This document shows, piece after piece, positions 1-8,116 of a stretch of 64,000 nt of DNA. Position numbers and translations under genes: made by a program. Position 1 is the first letter of the stretch, and each line of letters starts with the position of its first letter. The DNA is from Domibacillus indicus (lineage in GTDB: Bacteria > Bacillota > Bacilli > Bacillales > Domibacillaceae): contig NZ_JAMBOO010000001.1 in NCBI RefSeq assembly GCF_023715895.1, positions 372,001 to 436,000 of the forward strand, in the 5' to 3' direction. Under the pieces are notes generated by a model, which was given only the letters and a program-made list of their open reading frames with translations, ran no database searches and was not told the origin of the DNA.

Positions 1-894
1 AACGTCTTTTTCCTGAAGTCCAAAACCAATGGCTCCTGGATCCCGTCCGCCATGACCCGGATCTAAAATGATCGTTTGATTTGACAGGCGTGGATCACTT
101 GCTGCGCTTTTTGTCTCTGTATCACGCAGATAAAAAGCATGAACGAAACCAACAACTTCCCCTGACTGAATATAAATCCAGTCACCCACTTTATGGGCTG
201 CTGAAACTTGTACATTTTCAGCTAGTTTTCCTTTTGAACCATAAGCGGTTGACGGACCTGAGCGAATATTCAAGTCGCCCACATTCGCCCACATTGTCTT
301 GCTAAAATCGTTCGTTTTGACTAGGCGAAACTCTGGATTGATGGCACGCGCAAGGAAAACGGAAAAGTCTGCGCGCTTCAGCAGCTGATCGGTCCCAAAT
401 GTGCCGTCATCTACACCTTGAGCAATCCCGCGTGCTGTTAATGCTTTGGCTGCGCCTGACAGTGTACCGCCGAACGAATAGTCAAATGCTTTCGCCATCA
501 TGACCGCCATTTCGCCGCGCGTTACTGGTTTATCCGGCAAAAAGCGGCCGCCGTCATAGCCCGAAAAAATCTTTTTATCTACCGCCGACTGTATATACCC
601 GGACGCAAAATTCCCTGAACCTACATCCACAAAGTTAGTGGCTCTCTTTGCTCCATCCAGCTGCAGAGCCCGTCCAATAAACGCCGCTGCCTCTGCACGC
701 GTAACGGTTTTATCGGCGCCAAATACTGTTGCGGATGATCCGTTTGCAATCTTTCCTTCGGCTAAATAATTAACTTCCTTTGCTGCACGGCTTGGCACAT
801 CAACAAACCCGGCTGCTTGAGCGGGCAGCCCGAAACCGGCCATTGATAGAATAAGAGCCAGTACCAAACCAATCATCGCTGCTTGTTTTTTCAA
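1..894 (-). CDS. SLH-domain N-acetylmuramoyl-L-alanine amidase (partial)
   Basis: A cell-wall hydrolase anchored to the envelope; its C-terminus lies outside the window. The first 298 codons are present. They begin at a TTG seven bases after GGAGG and encode a signal peptide ending near GLPAQAAG. Three S-layer homology domains follow (about residues 27-85, 88-145, 147-190, with FVDV and TRxE motifs). Next comes a bacterial SH3-like segment (NVGDLNIRSGPS), then the start of an Amidase_3 domain with the zinc-site motif DPGHGGRDPGA. The family cleaves the amide between MurNAc and L-Ala, and SLH domains bind pyruvylated secondary wall polymer. The domain order is clear; the catalytic part cannot be checked to its end. 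Confidence 0.9.
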   Translation of the reverse strand, partial: MKKQAAMIGLVLALILSMAGFGLPAQAAGFVDVPSRAAKEVNYLAEGKIANGSSATVFGADKTVTRAEAAAFIGRALQLDGAKRATNFVDVGSGNFASGYIQSAVDKKIFSGYDGGRFLPDKPVTRGEMAVMMAKAFDYSFGGTLSGAAKALTARGIAQGVDDGTFGTDQLLKRADFSVFLARAINPEFRLVKTNDFSKTMWANVGDLNIRSGPSTAYGSKGKLAENVQVSAAHKVGDWIYIQSGEVVGFVHAFYLRDTETKSAASDPRLSNQTIILDPGHGGRDPGAIGFGLQEKDV

Positions 895-1089
895 ACCTTT
901 TCCTCCAGTTCTCTTTTGTTACAAATTTCATCTCTCTATTGGTTAATTTTACATATTAAATTCTATTTTTCTATAATTTAACTTTAATTGTAATCTAATT
1001 GTTATTTTTGATATCCAATAGTCATCATGTCCATATTTCTAAAAAATTACCTGTTTACTGGTTAAATGAAGGTATTCTTCGAATCCTCT

Positions 1090-1116
1090 TATACTTTCGA
1101 ACTATTAAGCCGATAA
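1090..1116 (+). promoter_or_regulatory. Possible SigD promoter of yjfB
   Basis: TATA, 15 bases, then GCCGATAA, close to the flagellar sigma-factor consensus TAAA-N15-GCCGATAT. Transcription would start near 1123, leaving only about 14 untranslated bases, so the ribosome site would lie at the very 5' end. Inference from consensus only. Confidence 0.4.
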
Positions 1117-1136
1117 TAAAAAGGGAGGTGAGACGT

Positions 1137-1310
1137 ATGGATATCGCTGCTTTATCGACTGGCATAAGCCAGGCTTCTCTTAACCAAAGTGTCAGTATTG
1201 CGCTGACGAAAAAAACAATGGATATGGCCCAGCAAAATGCCAGCCATATGGTGCAAATGCTGCAGGCTCCTCATCCAACGCTCGGAAAATCAATTGACGT
1301 AAAAGCGTAA
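1137..1310 (+). CDS. yjfB: YjfB family putative motility protein
   Basis: A 57-residue protein of the YjfB family (putative motility protein), linked in B. subtilis to the motility regulon; its molecular role is unknown. The ATG at 1137 follows a strong AAGGGAGGTGAG ribosome site. An upstream in-frame ATG at 999 has none, so the shorter form is preferred. The sequence is Met/Gln/Ser-rich (MDIAALSTGISQASLNQ at the start), with no signal peptide or membrane segment. A strong hairpin terminator follows directly. The SigD-like element just upstream agrees with co-expression with the chemoreceptors in this window. Confidence 0.8.
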   Translation: MDIAALSTGISQASLNQSVSIALTKKTMDMAQQNASHMVQMLQAPHPTLGKSIDVKA

Positions 1311-1350
1311 CAGAAAAAGCAGCGGATCAATCCGCTGCTTTTTCTGTACG
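1311..1350. terminator. Bidirectional terminator
   Basis: A perfect 16-bp stem (1311-1326 with 1331-1346) around a 4-base loop, A-rich on the left and T-rich on the right. It can serve both yjfB and the convergent SUKH gene, whose stop codon lies in it. Confidence 0.85.
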
Positions 1351-2040
1351 CATAATATAAAATGACAATGGTTTATCGCCTTCATATCCTTCTCCATTAT
1401 CGATTACACCAAGCTCTTTCACAAAATAATATAAAATGATGATATATTCCTTTAAGCTGGATGCAAGTACAACCCGCTCATTATATTCATGATCCACCTC
1501 GACGACCTGCCCGTACTGGCCCTTTGTATCTGGATCAAGGTCGATGGCAATAAAGTTGCCGCCCCCATCATGCTGAAAAGGAATTTTGTTGGACAGCATT
1601 TCATTATTTTTCACATAACCAGCCGGGATGGATTGAACCGGATACCGTCCTTTTATATTGCGGCCCGCAAAGTTGACTTCACGGACAATTTCATCCCAGT
1701 TCATCAGCGGGTTTCCGCCAATATGCGCATATGCTGCGCCTTCTTGTTCAATATCTTCTATCCACTGATCGGCGTCGTTGCCGTTACAAAGCGTGTAAAG
1801 CGTGACGAAGTCTTCAATCGGTTCTGCCTCATAATGGTTAAAAACCGAGAAAATCTGTCCTCTTTCATTTCCCGGCAAAAGCGGTGTGCAAAGCCTGCCA
1901 AATGTCCCACTTAAAAAAGCATGGTATTCTTTCCAGAATTCTTTAAATGGCATTGATTTGTATGTACGGATAAATTCTTTTAAGCCTGGCACGGAATGGT
2001 ACACACCATATTGAGCATGATGATTCTTTGCTTCAAGCAT
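1327..2040 (-). CDS. SMI1/KNR4 (SUKH) family protein
   Basis: A 237-residue cytosolic protein. The C-terminal half carries the SMI1/KNR4 signature: a DGGGNFIAIDLDPD stretch, then the hydrophobic GQVVEVDHE and a final helix after ASSLKEY. SUKH proteins are often immunity or binding modules, but stand-alone copies also exist in Bacilli. No toxin gene is adjacent, so an immunity role is not supported here. The ATG at 2040 has GGAGGGA five bases upstream and is preferred to a GTG at 2079 that overlaps the preceding gene. It is probably co-transcribed with bstA (30-base gap). Confidence 0.72.
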   Translation of the reverse strand: MLEAKNHHAQYGVYHSVPGLKEFIRTYKSMPFKEFWKEYHAFLSGTFGRLCTPLLPGNERGQIFSVFNHYEAEPIEDFVTLYTLCNGNDADQWIEDIEQEGAAYAHIGGNPLMNWDEIVREVNFAGRNIKGRYPVQSIPAGYVKNNEMLSNKIPFQHDGGGNFIAIDLDPDTKGQYGQVVEVDHEYNERVVLASSLKEYIIILYYFVKELGVIDNGEGYEGDKPLSFYIMRTEKAAD

Positions 2041-2069
2041 TGCAGTCCCTCCATTGCTTTGTTTAAAGT

Positions 2070-2591
2070 TTATACCCACCCTTTTTTCTCACATAATGAA
2101 GTAATATGCGCCAGATGATGACGGCCATGCCAGGCATAAATGCCAATGTTTTCGCCGATCGTTACATGGCCCGAATCAGGGTGTATAAATGTTTTATTTA
2201 TATCGTTTTTCGTGAGGCTTGATAGGAGTGCTGTCCATCGTTCATGCAGCGCTTCAAGTAAAGAAAGAGACACTTCAACGGGCAGGCGGCTGTCCGTAAG
2301 ATTCGCCCACGCCGCTTCATCATACGGCTTGATAACAGGTGTGGCTTCAGTCAGGGCCAGTTTAAAGCGGATAAACGCATTCATATGGCTGTCTGCAAGA
2401 TGATGCACAACCTGCCGCACTGTCCAGCCGCCGTCCCGGTAAGGTGTATCAAGTTGCTCATCTGTCAATTGTTCTACCGTTTGGCGCAGTAGCAAAGGAA
2501 AGGTTTTAAGGTCCTCTCTCCAGCCACTAATTACGTTTTCCGTTAATTCATCAGGCCGGGCAAAGGAGCCAATTGGAAATCTCTCATTCAT
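2070..2591 (-). CDS. bstA: Bacillithiol transferase BstA (YfiT-type DinB protein)
   Basis: A 173-residue DinB/YfiT-fold enzyme very like B. subtilis BstA (YfiT), a metal-dependent transferase conjugating bacillithiol to electrophiles. Motifs seen: RDGGWTVRQVVHHLADSHMN (residues 52-71) and AWHGRHHLAHI near the C-terminus, which supply the metal-binding histidines. The ATG at 2591 follows GGGGAGG; a longer in-frame start at 2648 overlaps the upstream gene's stop region. It lies between a SUKH gene and a hydrolase in one direction, suggesting a small detoxification cluster. Confidence 0.85.
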   Translation of the reverse strand: MNERFPIGSFARPDELTENVISGWREDLKTFPLLLRQTVEQLTDEQLDTPYRDGGWTVRQVVHHLADSHMNAFIRFKLALTEATPVIKPYDEAAWANLTDSRLPVEVSLSLLEALHERWTALLSSLTKNDINKTFIHPDSGHVTIGENIGIYAWHGRHHLAHITSLCEKKGWV

Positions 2592-2648
2592 TGCTTTTTC
2601 CTCCCCATTTAGTATCATTTCAGCAAAAAGCTGCTGCTCTATAAGCAT

Positions 2649-3245
2649 TTAAACCGGAGCAGCCGCCATCCTTTTACTGATAAACGTCAATGTATCACCC
2701 CATGCTTTTTCTGCCGATACTTGATCATAGTTTGATGAAAAAGGATCACTGAATCCATGACCTGCTTCATACTGGATCGTGTGGATCAGCGGGTGATTGA
2801 GCGCTTTGATTACCTCACTCACTTGAAAAGACGGCTCCTCACTCGGAAAAAACAGCAGGACCGGACAGGCAGCCGATATGTGCAGATAGTTTCGAATACG
2901 AGAACCATAAAACCCGATAATCCCCGTCAGGCCTGCTTCCTCGCTGCAAAGCCACGCGACAGTTGCTCCTGCACTAAATCCTATTAAAAAAACTTGTTTA
3001 TATTTCTGTTTGCACGCAGCAATTAGTGCTTTCACCTGCTCTGCTGCCTTGTGAAAACCAACATGTTTCATAAAAAAAGTATAAGCTTCACTTTCCTGCT
3101 CATAGGTGAAGGGTGTGGCTCTCCCAAGTAAATTAGGGCATTGTATATCCAGCCCTTTTACCGACAGTTTTCTGCAGATGCCTTCAATATGCTGATTGAT
3201 TCCGTATATTTCATGCAGAACAATGGTGACCGCGTTACATTCCAC
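2649..3245 (-). CDS. Dienelactone hydrolase family protein
   Basis: A 198-residue alpha/beta hydrolase of the dienelactone hydrolase group. It shows the early VLHEIYGINQHI loop, a GFSAGA nucleophile elbow with serine where classical dienelactone hydrolases have cysteine, and a late GHGFSDP histidine motif. The best start is the GTG at 3245 (a TTG lies just before it). It overlaps the end of the monooxygenase gene by 11 bases, after GGAGAAGGG, so the two are probably translationally coupled. The substrate is unknown. Confidence 0.75.
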   Translation of the reverse strand: MECNAVTIVLHEIYGINQHIEGICRKLSVKGLDIQCPNLLGRATPFTYEQESEAYTFFMKHVGFHKAAEQVKALIAACKQKYKQVFLIGFSAGATVAWLCSEEAGLTGIIGFYGSRIRNYLHISAACPVLLFFPSEEPSFQVSEVIKALNHPLIHTIQYEAGHGFSDPFSSNYDQVSAEKAWGDTLTFISKRMAAAPV

Positions 3246-3555
3246 AAACCGGCTTTCCCTTCTCCAAATTGACCTGTTCAAAGTGCTCAACATCAGGAAA
3301 CGGTTCGTAAAAGTGATGCAGCAGCTCTTTCCATTTCTGATACTCAGACGATTGTCTGAATCCGTCCGTATGATCTTCAAGCTGTTCCCACTGAACTAAA
3401 AGTAAGTATTTCCCCGTCACTTCCAGGCAGCGCTGCAATTCATGTCCTTTATATCCTTTCATCGAGACGATAAGCGGCGACGCCTCGCGAAATGCTTCTT
3501 CGTATTTCTTTTCCATCCCCAGCCTTACCTGCAGCATAACCGCTTCTGTTATCAT
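3235..3555 (-). CDS. Antibiotic biosynthesis monooxygenase (ABM) family protein
   Basis: A 106-residue single-domain protein with the ABM ferredoxin-like fold pattern: EAVMLQVRLGMEKKYEEAF, then GYKGHELQRC, then YLLLVQWEQLEDHTDGFRQS. Family members include small quinol or haem-degrading monooxygenases, but many have no known substrate. It is the first gene of a run into the hydrolase, bstA and SUKH genes, with a GGGAGCG ribosome site. The pairing with a hydrolase suggests processing of an aromatic or reactive compound (inference). Confidence 0.75.
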   Translation of the reverse strand: MITEAVMLQVRLGMEKKYEEAFREASPLIVSMKGYKGHELQRCLEVTGKYLLLVQWEQLEDHTDGFRQSSEYQKWKELLHHFYEPFPDVEHFEQVNLEKGKPVCGM

Positions 3556-3611
3556 TCTGATCGCTCCCTTTCCCTTCTATTGCTAAAACCTTACTAAAAA
3601 AAGAAAAAAAT

Positions 3612-3640
3612 AGCAAAAAGCCCGGCAGAAGCCGGACTTA
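3612..3640 (-). terminator. Terminator of short chemoreceptor gene
   Basis: Stem CCGGC/GCCGG around a 4-base loop, followed on the minus strand by CTTTTT. Confidence 0.65.
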
Positions 3641-3653
3641 AAAGAATGTATTT

Positions 3654-4424
3654 TTATTTAGTTAAAATTGATTCCATGAATTCATTCATTTCTTCACTCA
3701 GCGCATTTAAATCCTCAATAAGCGCACTAAACTGGGCAACAAGCTCCGCCTGCTCAGCAGAAGATTCTTTGATCCGGCTTACTTTATCAGCCAGCGTGCC
3801 AATGTTATCCGTAATTGCATGCAAAGAAGAAGTTACATTTTTTGTGACAGCTGTTGTTTGAAGAGCCAGCTTGCGTACTTCGTTGGCTACAACGGAAAAA
3901 CCTGCTCCAGCTTCTCCTGCCCGCGCGGCTTCAATGGACGCATTCAGCCCTAAAATATTGGTTTGCTGTTGAATTTTATGAATCTCACCCGCTTCCTGAA
4001 CCGTTTGCTTCGTCCGGTCCAGGGATGCCTGTGACTGAGCAGAGATTTCTTCACTCGATGCGGCCAACTCCTGCGATTGGGCGGCAACCGTTTGAATACT
4101 GTTTTGCAGTCCTTCCGTAATAGAATGCATCCGGCCAATAAATGATTCCAGCTTTTCCTGTTTTTCAAGCGGCGCCGCTGTAGCAAGTGCACCGATGATC
4201 TGTCCGTTTTCATCCCGAATAGGAAACGCTTTTGCCTGCAATGCCACCCCGTAGATATGCTTTGGTATAACCACCGAGCTGCTTTTGCCTCTTAAAGCTC
4301 CACGGAGACTTTGGTCCTCAGCAGGAATGGGATCTCCCTTTTTTAGTCCAAAATCTACTTTCGACGTTGGCAGGTAAGCTAGAAACTTTTCTTTATCTGT
4401 AATTCCTTTACAGCTTCCACCCAT
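3654..4424 (-). CDS. Short soluble methyl-accepting chemotaxis-type protein
   Basis: A 256-residue chemoreceptor with no membrane segment. Residues 9-90 resemble the PAS/Cache-like N-domain of YfmS-type soluble receptors ([26 protein letters not shown]). The rest is a short MCP signalling hairpin with [20 protein letters not shown] and [12 protein letters not shown]. Compared with the family, about 30-40 N-terminal residues appear missing. The frame is open upstream (encoding [10 protein letters not shown]) back to a TAA without a usable start. The good ribosome site instead serves an ATG at 4440 in another frame. This may be a truncated or frameshifted gene. Confidence 0.75.
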   Translation of the reverse strand: MGGSCKGITDKEKFLAYLPTSKVDFGLKKGDPIPAEDQSLRGALRGKSSSVVIPKHIYGVALQAKAFPIRDENGQIIGALATAAPLEKQEKLESFIGRMHSITEGLQNSIQTVAAQSQELAASSEEISAQSQASLDRTKQTVQEAGEIHKIQQQTNILGLNASIEAARAGEAGAGFSVVANEVRKLALQTTAVTKNVTSSLHAITDNIGTLADKVSRIKESSAEQAELVAQFSALIEDLNALSEEMNEFMESILTK

Positions 4425-4480
4425 CCGTTTAACCGGCTCATCTAAATCCCCTTCTTTATAAAAAGCTTATTCTCCTGTTT

Positions 4481-4507
4481 ATATCGTCTTTACCTCTAAA
4501 ATATATA
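4481..4507 (-). promoter_or_regulatory. Possible SigD promoter of the short chemoreceptor
   Basis: On the minus strand TATA, 15 bases, GACGATAT, close to the SigD consensus. It overlaps a short palindrome (ACCTCTA / TAGAGGT, 4492-4513). Confidence 0.5.
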
Positions 4508-4559
4508 GAGGTGTTTTGCAATGAACAGGCATTTATAATTTTAAATAAATACATTCATC

Positions 4560-4600
4560 AAAAAGGACCTCCAAATGCTGCTTGGAGGTCCTTTTTTCCC
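4560..4600. terminator. Bidirectional terminator
   Basis: AAAAAGGACCTCCAA / TTGGAGGTCCTTTTTT with a 7-base loop, just downstream of the 63-residue minus-strand gene. Confidence 0.8.
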
Positions 4601-4621
4601 TTATTCGCTATTTGAATTCAG

Positions 4622-4813
4622 TTAAAATAAACTACTGAACAAAATATATTGATCTCTTAATTTTTCTTCATCGGATTTGTCGGCTGCGTCTCTCGTTACA
4701 TCGCGTTCACGGGCTAAGACATAGACTCCGTCGTCTTCTGCGGCTAGTTTTGTTAAAATATGCATCGACTGAATATCTGCTGTACCAGGATCAAATTCGT
4801 GTAACGAAGCCAT
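4622..4813 (-). CDS. Small acidic protein of unknown function
   Basis: A 63-residue, strongly charged, soluble protein (about ten Asp, several Glu/Lys/Arg) with no motif I recognise. It is supported as a real gene by AGAGGAGG nine bases before the ATG and a strong terminator immediately after. It stands alone between a chemoreceptor and a 120-residue unknown. Confidence 0.6.
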   Translation of the reverse strand: MASLHEFDPGTADIQSMHILTKLAAEDDGVYVLARERDVTRDAADKSDEEKLRDQYILFSSLF

Positions 4814-4959
4814 TTTTCATTTCCTCCTCTTAATTCAGTTTGATCTATCAGGCAACCTACTGAAAAAATGAAAGAAGCTCGACATTATCCTGACATTTCC
4901 TTTTTGCACCGGCCCCGCCTGCGCCAAATACACTGACAGCCACTCACGCTATCCCGCCT

Positions 4960-4991
4960 AAGAACACACATGTCGTGTGTTCTTCTTTTTT
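4960..4991 (+). terminator. Plus-strand terminator without an obvious upstream gene
   Basis: A 10-bp stem AAGAACACAC / GTGTGTTCTT with a 5-base loop, followed by CTTTTTTT on the plus strand only. No plus-strand coding frame with a ribosome site is visible between 4820 and 4960. Confidence 0.6.
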
Positions 4992-5086
4992 ACCCGGGCA
5001 AATCTATTTTCAAACCTTTTTCTATTATTTTTTTCTAAGATTATATATGTATTGGGCAGAACCTGCTGCACAGGCTCAGCTCGTTC

Positions 5087-5449
5087 TTATCCGGTCCTTC
5101 CCATCCTTACATCCAGCGCCGTCTTTACGACTTCATAATGATGCCCCTGCAGGCTCTCTAAACACTGCAGCAGGTGAAAAGGCCCTGATCCATTCCATAA
5201 ATGAAGCGCAAGCCGGCCAAGCTGGACCGCGCCGGCGCTGAGATCGTAGACCGAATCATCCTCTTCCCATTGAATGATCCAGTCAACTGGCGTTTCATGC
5301 GTATCTAATTCAGATACTATATGTTCAAATACCATCGGCACGGCCAGCAAATAGCAGGCAGCCGCATATTCTAAATCGTACTGGGCAAATTCCCATTGAA
5401 TTTGTGTTAATTTAAAATTGACGGCGTGGTGATCATCCACAAAATACAT
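5087..5449 (-). CDS. Uncharacterised protein, DUF6075-like
   Basis: A 120-residue cytosolic protein starting MYFVDDHHAVNFKLTQI, followed by a helical YDLEYAAACYLLAVP segment. This pattern resembles small Bacilli proteins of the DUF6075 type; I am not certain of the family. The ATG at 5449 follows AAAGGAGCGGT; the longer frame from 5530 has no good ribosome site and encodes an unrelated Cys/Lys-rich stretch. No operon partner. Confidence 0.55.
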   Translation of the reverse strand: MYFVDDHHAVNFKLTQIQWEFAQYDLEYAAACYLLAVPMVFEHIVSELDTHETPVDWIIQWEEDDSVYDLSAGAVQLGRLALHLWNGSGPFHLLQCLESLQGHHYEVVKTALDVRMGRTG

Positions 5450-5606
5450 GTACACCGCTCCTTTTTCTTTACTTTTTGCGCAGCAGAACATCTTTTCAAT
5501 ATACCCACGCTTTCTTGTATTCATTCCCATCTTAAAGGGAGTGTTTCCAAAAAAGCCCCCAAGCCTATTTATCGTGTTATGATGTAAAAAAAGAAGGAGA
5601 CGTACG

Positions 5607-5981
5607 ATGAACCGTTTAAAGCAGTGGGCACAGCAGTTAAAGCGCCAGTTGTTTATGCTGTATTTCGCATGCCGCGATCCGCGGGTGCCCTGGTATGCAA
5701 AACTCTTTACTGCCTGCGTTGTCGCGTATGCATTCAGCCCAATCGATTTAATCCCGGATTTTATTCCCGTTTTAGGTTATATCGATGACATTCTTCTCGT
5801 CCCGCTCGGTATTTTTTTCGCATTAAAAATGATCCCAAAGCCGGTAGCAGCGGACTGCGAGGAACGAGCACAAAAGCTGATGAAAAATGGCAAGCCAAAA
5901 AACTGGATAGCAGGTATTTTTGTGCTGCTTATCTGGGCAGCTGTTTTAACCTGGGTGGGACTATGGATTTGGCGACGGTAA
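5607..5981 (+). CDS. DUF1232 (YkvA-like) membrane protein
   Basis: A 124-residue protein with the DUF1232 core: RDPRVPWYAKLFTACVVAYA, then SPIDLIPDFIPVLGYIDDI (about residues 46-64), the hallmark of this family. A transmembrane helix follows near residue 68 and another at the C-terminus (WIAGIFVLLIWAAVLTWVGL). Function is unknown; some family members affect transport or envelope stability. Ribosome site AAGAAGGAGACG. Single-gene unit. Confidence 0.8.
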   Translation: MNRLKQWAQQLKRQLFMLYFACRDPRVPWYAKLFTACVVAYAFSPIDLIPDFIPVLGYIDDILLVPLGIFFALKMIPKPVAADCEERAQKLMKNGKPKNWIAGIFVLLIWAAVLTWVGLWIWRR

Positions 5982-6026
5982 AAAGTCCGTCTTCAGACAA
6001 TTTTCTCACAATTTCTTCAATTCTCA

Positions 6027-6055
6027 TTGACAAATCAGCCAATCGATAATACGAT
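6027..6055 (+). promoter_or_regulatory. SigA promoter of the leuA leader
   Basis: TTGACA (6027-6032), 17 bases, TACGAT (6050-6055). Transcription should start near 6062, at the beginning of the T-box leader. Confidence 0.7.
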
Positions 6056-6061
6056 TGTAAA

Positions 6062-6317
6062 AAATGAAACGATAAAACGCTTTGATTGGGAGCATTAAGG
6101 AATCGTGATTGTCAAGAGAGCTGCCGCTTTGGTGAAAGGCAGTCAATCGCATCCCCAACTCGCCCATGAGCGGCAAAGCTGAAACGGCAGTAAGCTTTGA
6201 CGGACGCCCCGTAATCAGCCTACAAGCGGGTTTATGCATTTGCATAAACCAATGAGAGTGGTACCACGGAAGGTTAACGCCTGTCGTCTCTTTACTAGAG
6301 ATGACGGGCGTTTTTTA
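6062..6317 (+). ncRNA. T-box riboswitch (tRNA-Leu sensing) with terminator
   Basis: The leader of leuA. It contains the conserved AGAGAG / GGTGAA apical region of stem I (about 6115-6137). A CTC leucine specifier codon lies at 6159-6161, in the context AACTCGCCCATGAG. The T-box antiterminator core has TGGT at 6259-6262, which would pair with the ACCA end of uncharged tRNA. It ends in a 15-bp hairpin (6277-6291 with 6297-6311) and a T run. Uncharged tRNA-Leu should stabilise the antiterminator and allow leuA expression. Confidence 0.9.
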
Positions 6318-6348
6318 TTGAGCCCGATACAGGAAAGGATGACAGAAA

Positions 6349-8037
6349 ATGAAAAATGTAAACAAATACACGCGCAATTACTTTATGCCGCCGACAACAA
6401 GCTTAAAATGGACACAAAAAGAGTACATCACCAAAGCTCCAACATGGTGCAGTGTTGATTTGCGTGATGGAAACCAGGCGCTGATCATCCCAATGAACCT
6501 GCAGGAAAAACTAGAATATTTCCAAGTGCTTGTAGATGTTGGTTTTAAAGAAATCGAGGTTGGTTTCCCGGCCGCATCCGAAACCGAATATACATTTCTT
6601 CGCACATTAATTGAACAAGATTTGATTCCGGATGATGTGACAATTCAAGTGTTAACGCAGTCACGTGAGCATATTATTCAAAAAACATTTGAATCGCTTC
6701 GCGGTGCAAAAAGCGCGGTCGTTCACTTGTACAACTCTACTTCCCTTGCACAGCGTGAGCAAGTGTTTAGACGTTCTAAAGAAGAAATTAAAGAAATTGC
6801 AGTCAGCGGCGCAAAGCTGTTGAAAAAATATGCAGCTGAAATAGAAGGCAACTTTAAGTTCCAGTACTCGCCAGAAAGCTTTACGGGTACGGAAATTGAG
6901 TACGCGCTTGATGTGTGCAACAGTGTCCTTGACGTGTGGCAGCCAACCGCTGATAACAAAGTGATTATCAACCTTCCAGCTACTGTTTCTATGTCTATGC
7001 CGCACGTGTACGCAAGCCAGATTGAATTCATGAGCGAAAACATGAAGTACCGTGAAAATGTGATTTTATCTCTTCATCCACACAATGACCGTGGCACAGG
7101 CGTTGCTGATGCAGAGCTTGGCGTACTCGCAGGCGCGGACCGCGTAGAGGGCACGCTGTTTGGAAACGGTGAACGAACTGGAAATGTAGATATCGTCACG
7201 TTAGCGCTTAATATGTATACACATGGTGTAGATCCGAAATTGAACTTGGATAACCTGCCGGCGATCCAGGAAGTGTATGAACGTGTTACCCGCATGACGG
7301 TTCCAGACCGCCAGCCGTATGCAGGCAAGCTTGTTTTCACCGCTTTCTCAGGTTCACACCAGGATGCAATTGCGAAAGGCATGAAATGGCGTGAACAGGA
7401 AGAACGCGAGCATTGGACCGTTCCGTATCTGCCAGTTGATCCAGAAGATATCGGCCGCGAGTATGAAGGCGAAGTTATCCGCATTAACAGCCAGTCAGGC
7501 AAAGGCGGTATCGGCTATCTTCTTGAACAGGCATACGGTTTTGAACTTCCGCCAAAAATGCGTGAAACACTCGGCTATAAAGTGAAAAACGTGTCTGACC
7601 GCAGCCAAAAAGAATTGATGACAAACGAAATTCACGACATCTTTATGGAGGAATTTGTGAATGTAAGCGAGCCGGCTAAGCTGATCGATTATACATTTGA
7701 AGGAAAAGATACCGTGAATATTAAAATTGAAGTAAACATGAATGGCCAGTCAAATGAATGGCATGGCAGCGGAAATGGTCGCCTGGACGCTGTGAACAAT
7801 GCGATCCAAAAAGAGCTTGGCATTTCCTATAAAGATTTAACGTACAAAGAGCATGCCCAGGAAATCGGTTCACAGGCCAATGCCGTTTCTTACGTGAGCA
7901 TTACGTCCGACAATGGTGCTGTTTACTGGGGCTGCGGCATCGACCCGGATATCATGAACTCATCTATTAAAGCCCTGTTCAGTGCTGTAAACAACTTGTT
8001 GAAAGTGGAACAAGAACGCTTTGCAGCAACAAAATAA
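6349..8037 (+). CDS. leuA: 2-isopropylmalate synthase (long form)
   Basis: A 562-residue enzyme making 2-isopropylmalate from 2-oxoisovalerate and acetyl-CoA, the first committed step of leucine synthesis. It is the long, yeast/actinobacterial-type LeuA. Motifs: SVDLRDGNQALIIPM near residue 35, LHPHNDRGTG metal-binding motif near residue 243, FGNGERTGNVD, and a C-terminal LeuA_dimer regulatory domain (about 440-555) that binds leucine. It is monocistronic: no ilv or leuBCD genes follow, unlike the B. subtilis operon. Control is by the T-box upstream; a strong terminator follows. Confidence 0.95.
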   Translation: MKNVNKYTRNYFMPPTTSLKWTQKEYITKAPTWCSVDLRDGNQALIIPMNLQEKLEYFQVLVDVGFKEIEVGFPAASETEYTFLRTLIEQDLIPDDVTIQVLTQSREHIIQKTFESLRGAKSAVVHLYNSTSLAQREQVFRRSKEEIKEIAVSGAKLLKKYAAEIEGNFKFQYSPESFTGTEIEYALDVCNSVLDVWQPTADNKVIINLPATVSMSMPHVYASQIEFMSENMKYRENVILSLHPHNDRGTGVADAELGVLAGADRVEGTLFGNGERTGNVDIVTLALNMYTHGVDPKLNLDNLPAIQEVYERVTRMTVPDRQPYAGKLVFTAFSGSHQDAIAKGMKWREQEEREHWTVPYLPVDPEDIGREYEGEVIRINSQSGKGGIGYLLEQAYGFELPPKMRETLGYKVKNVSDRSQKELMTNEIHDIFMEEFVNVSEPAKLIDYTFEGKDTVNIKIEVNMNGQSNEWHGSGNGRLDAVNNAIQKELGISYKDLTYKEHAQEIGSQANAVSYVSITSDNGAVYWGCGIDPDIMNSSIKALFSAVNNLLKVEQERFAATK

Positions 8038-8041
8038 TACT

Positions 8042-8074
8042 AAAAACCCGTTCCCGGCTCGGGAACGGGTTTTT
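8042..8074 (+). terminator. leuA terminator
   Basis: A-rich left arm with CCCGTTCCC pairing to GGGAACGGG, then TTTTTT. Confidence 0.85.
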
Positions 8075-8081
8075 ACGCTTC

Positions 8082-8116
8082 AAAAAAGCAGCTCCTTTAA
8101 AGGGAAGCTGCTTTTT
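8082..8116. terminator. Terminator of the ABC importer operon
   Basis: AAAAAAGCAGCT / AAGCTGCTTTTT with an inner CCTTTAAAGG helix; it overlaps the end of the ATPase gene and can work on both strands. Confidence 0.75.

Noticed and set aside
1327-2040. SUKH protein as part of a polymorphic toxin immunity locus
   Set aside because: No toxin, WXG or YD-repeat gene is nearby; the gene sits in a detoxification-like run.
4975-5241. An 88-codon plus-strand frame
   Set aside because: It starts inside a terminator hairpin, lacks a ribosome site and lies opposite the better-supported 120-residue gene.
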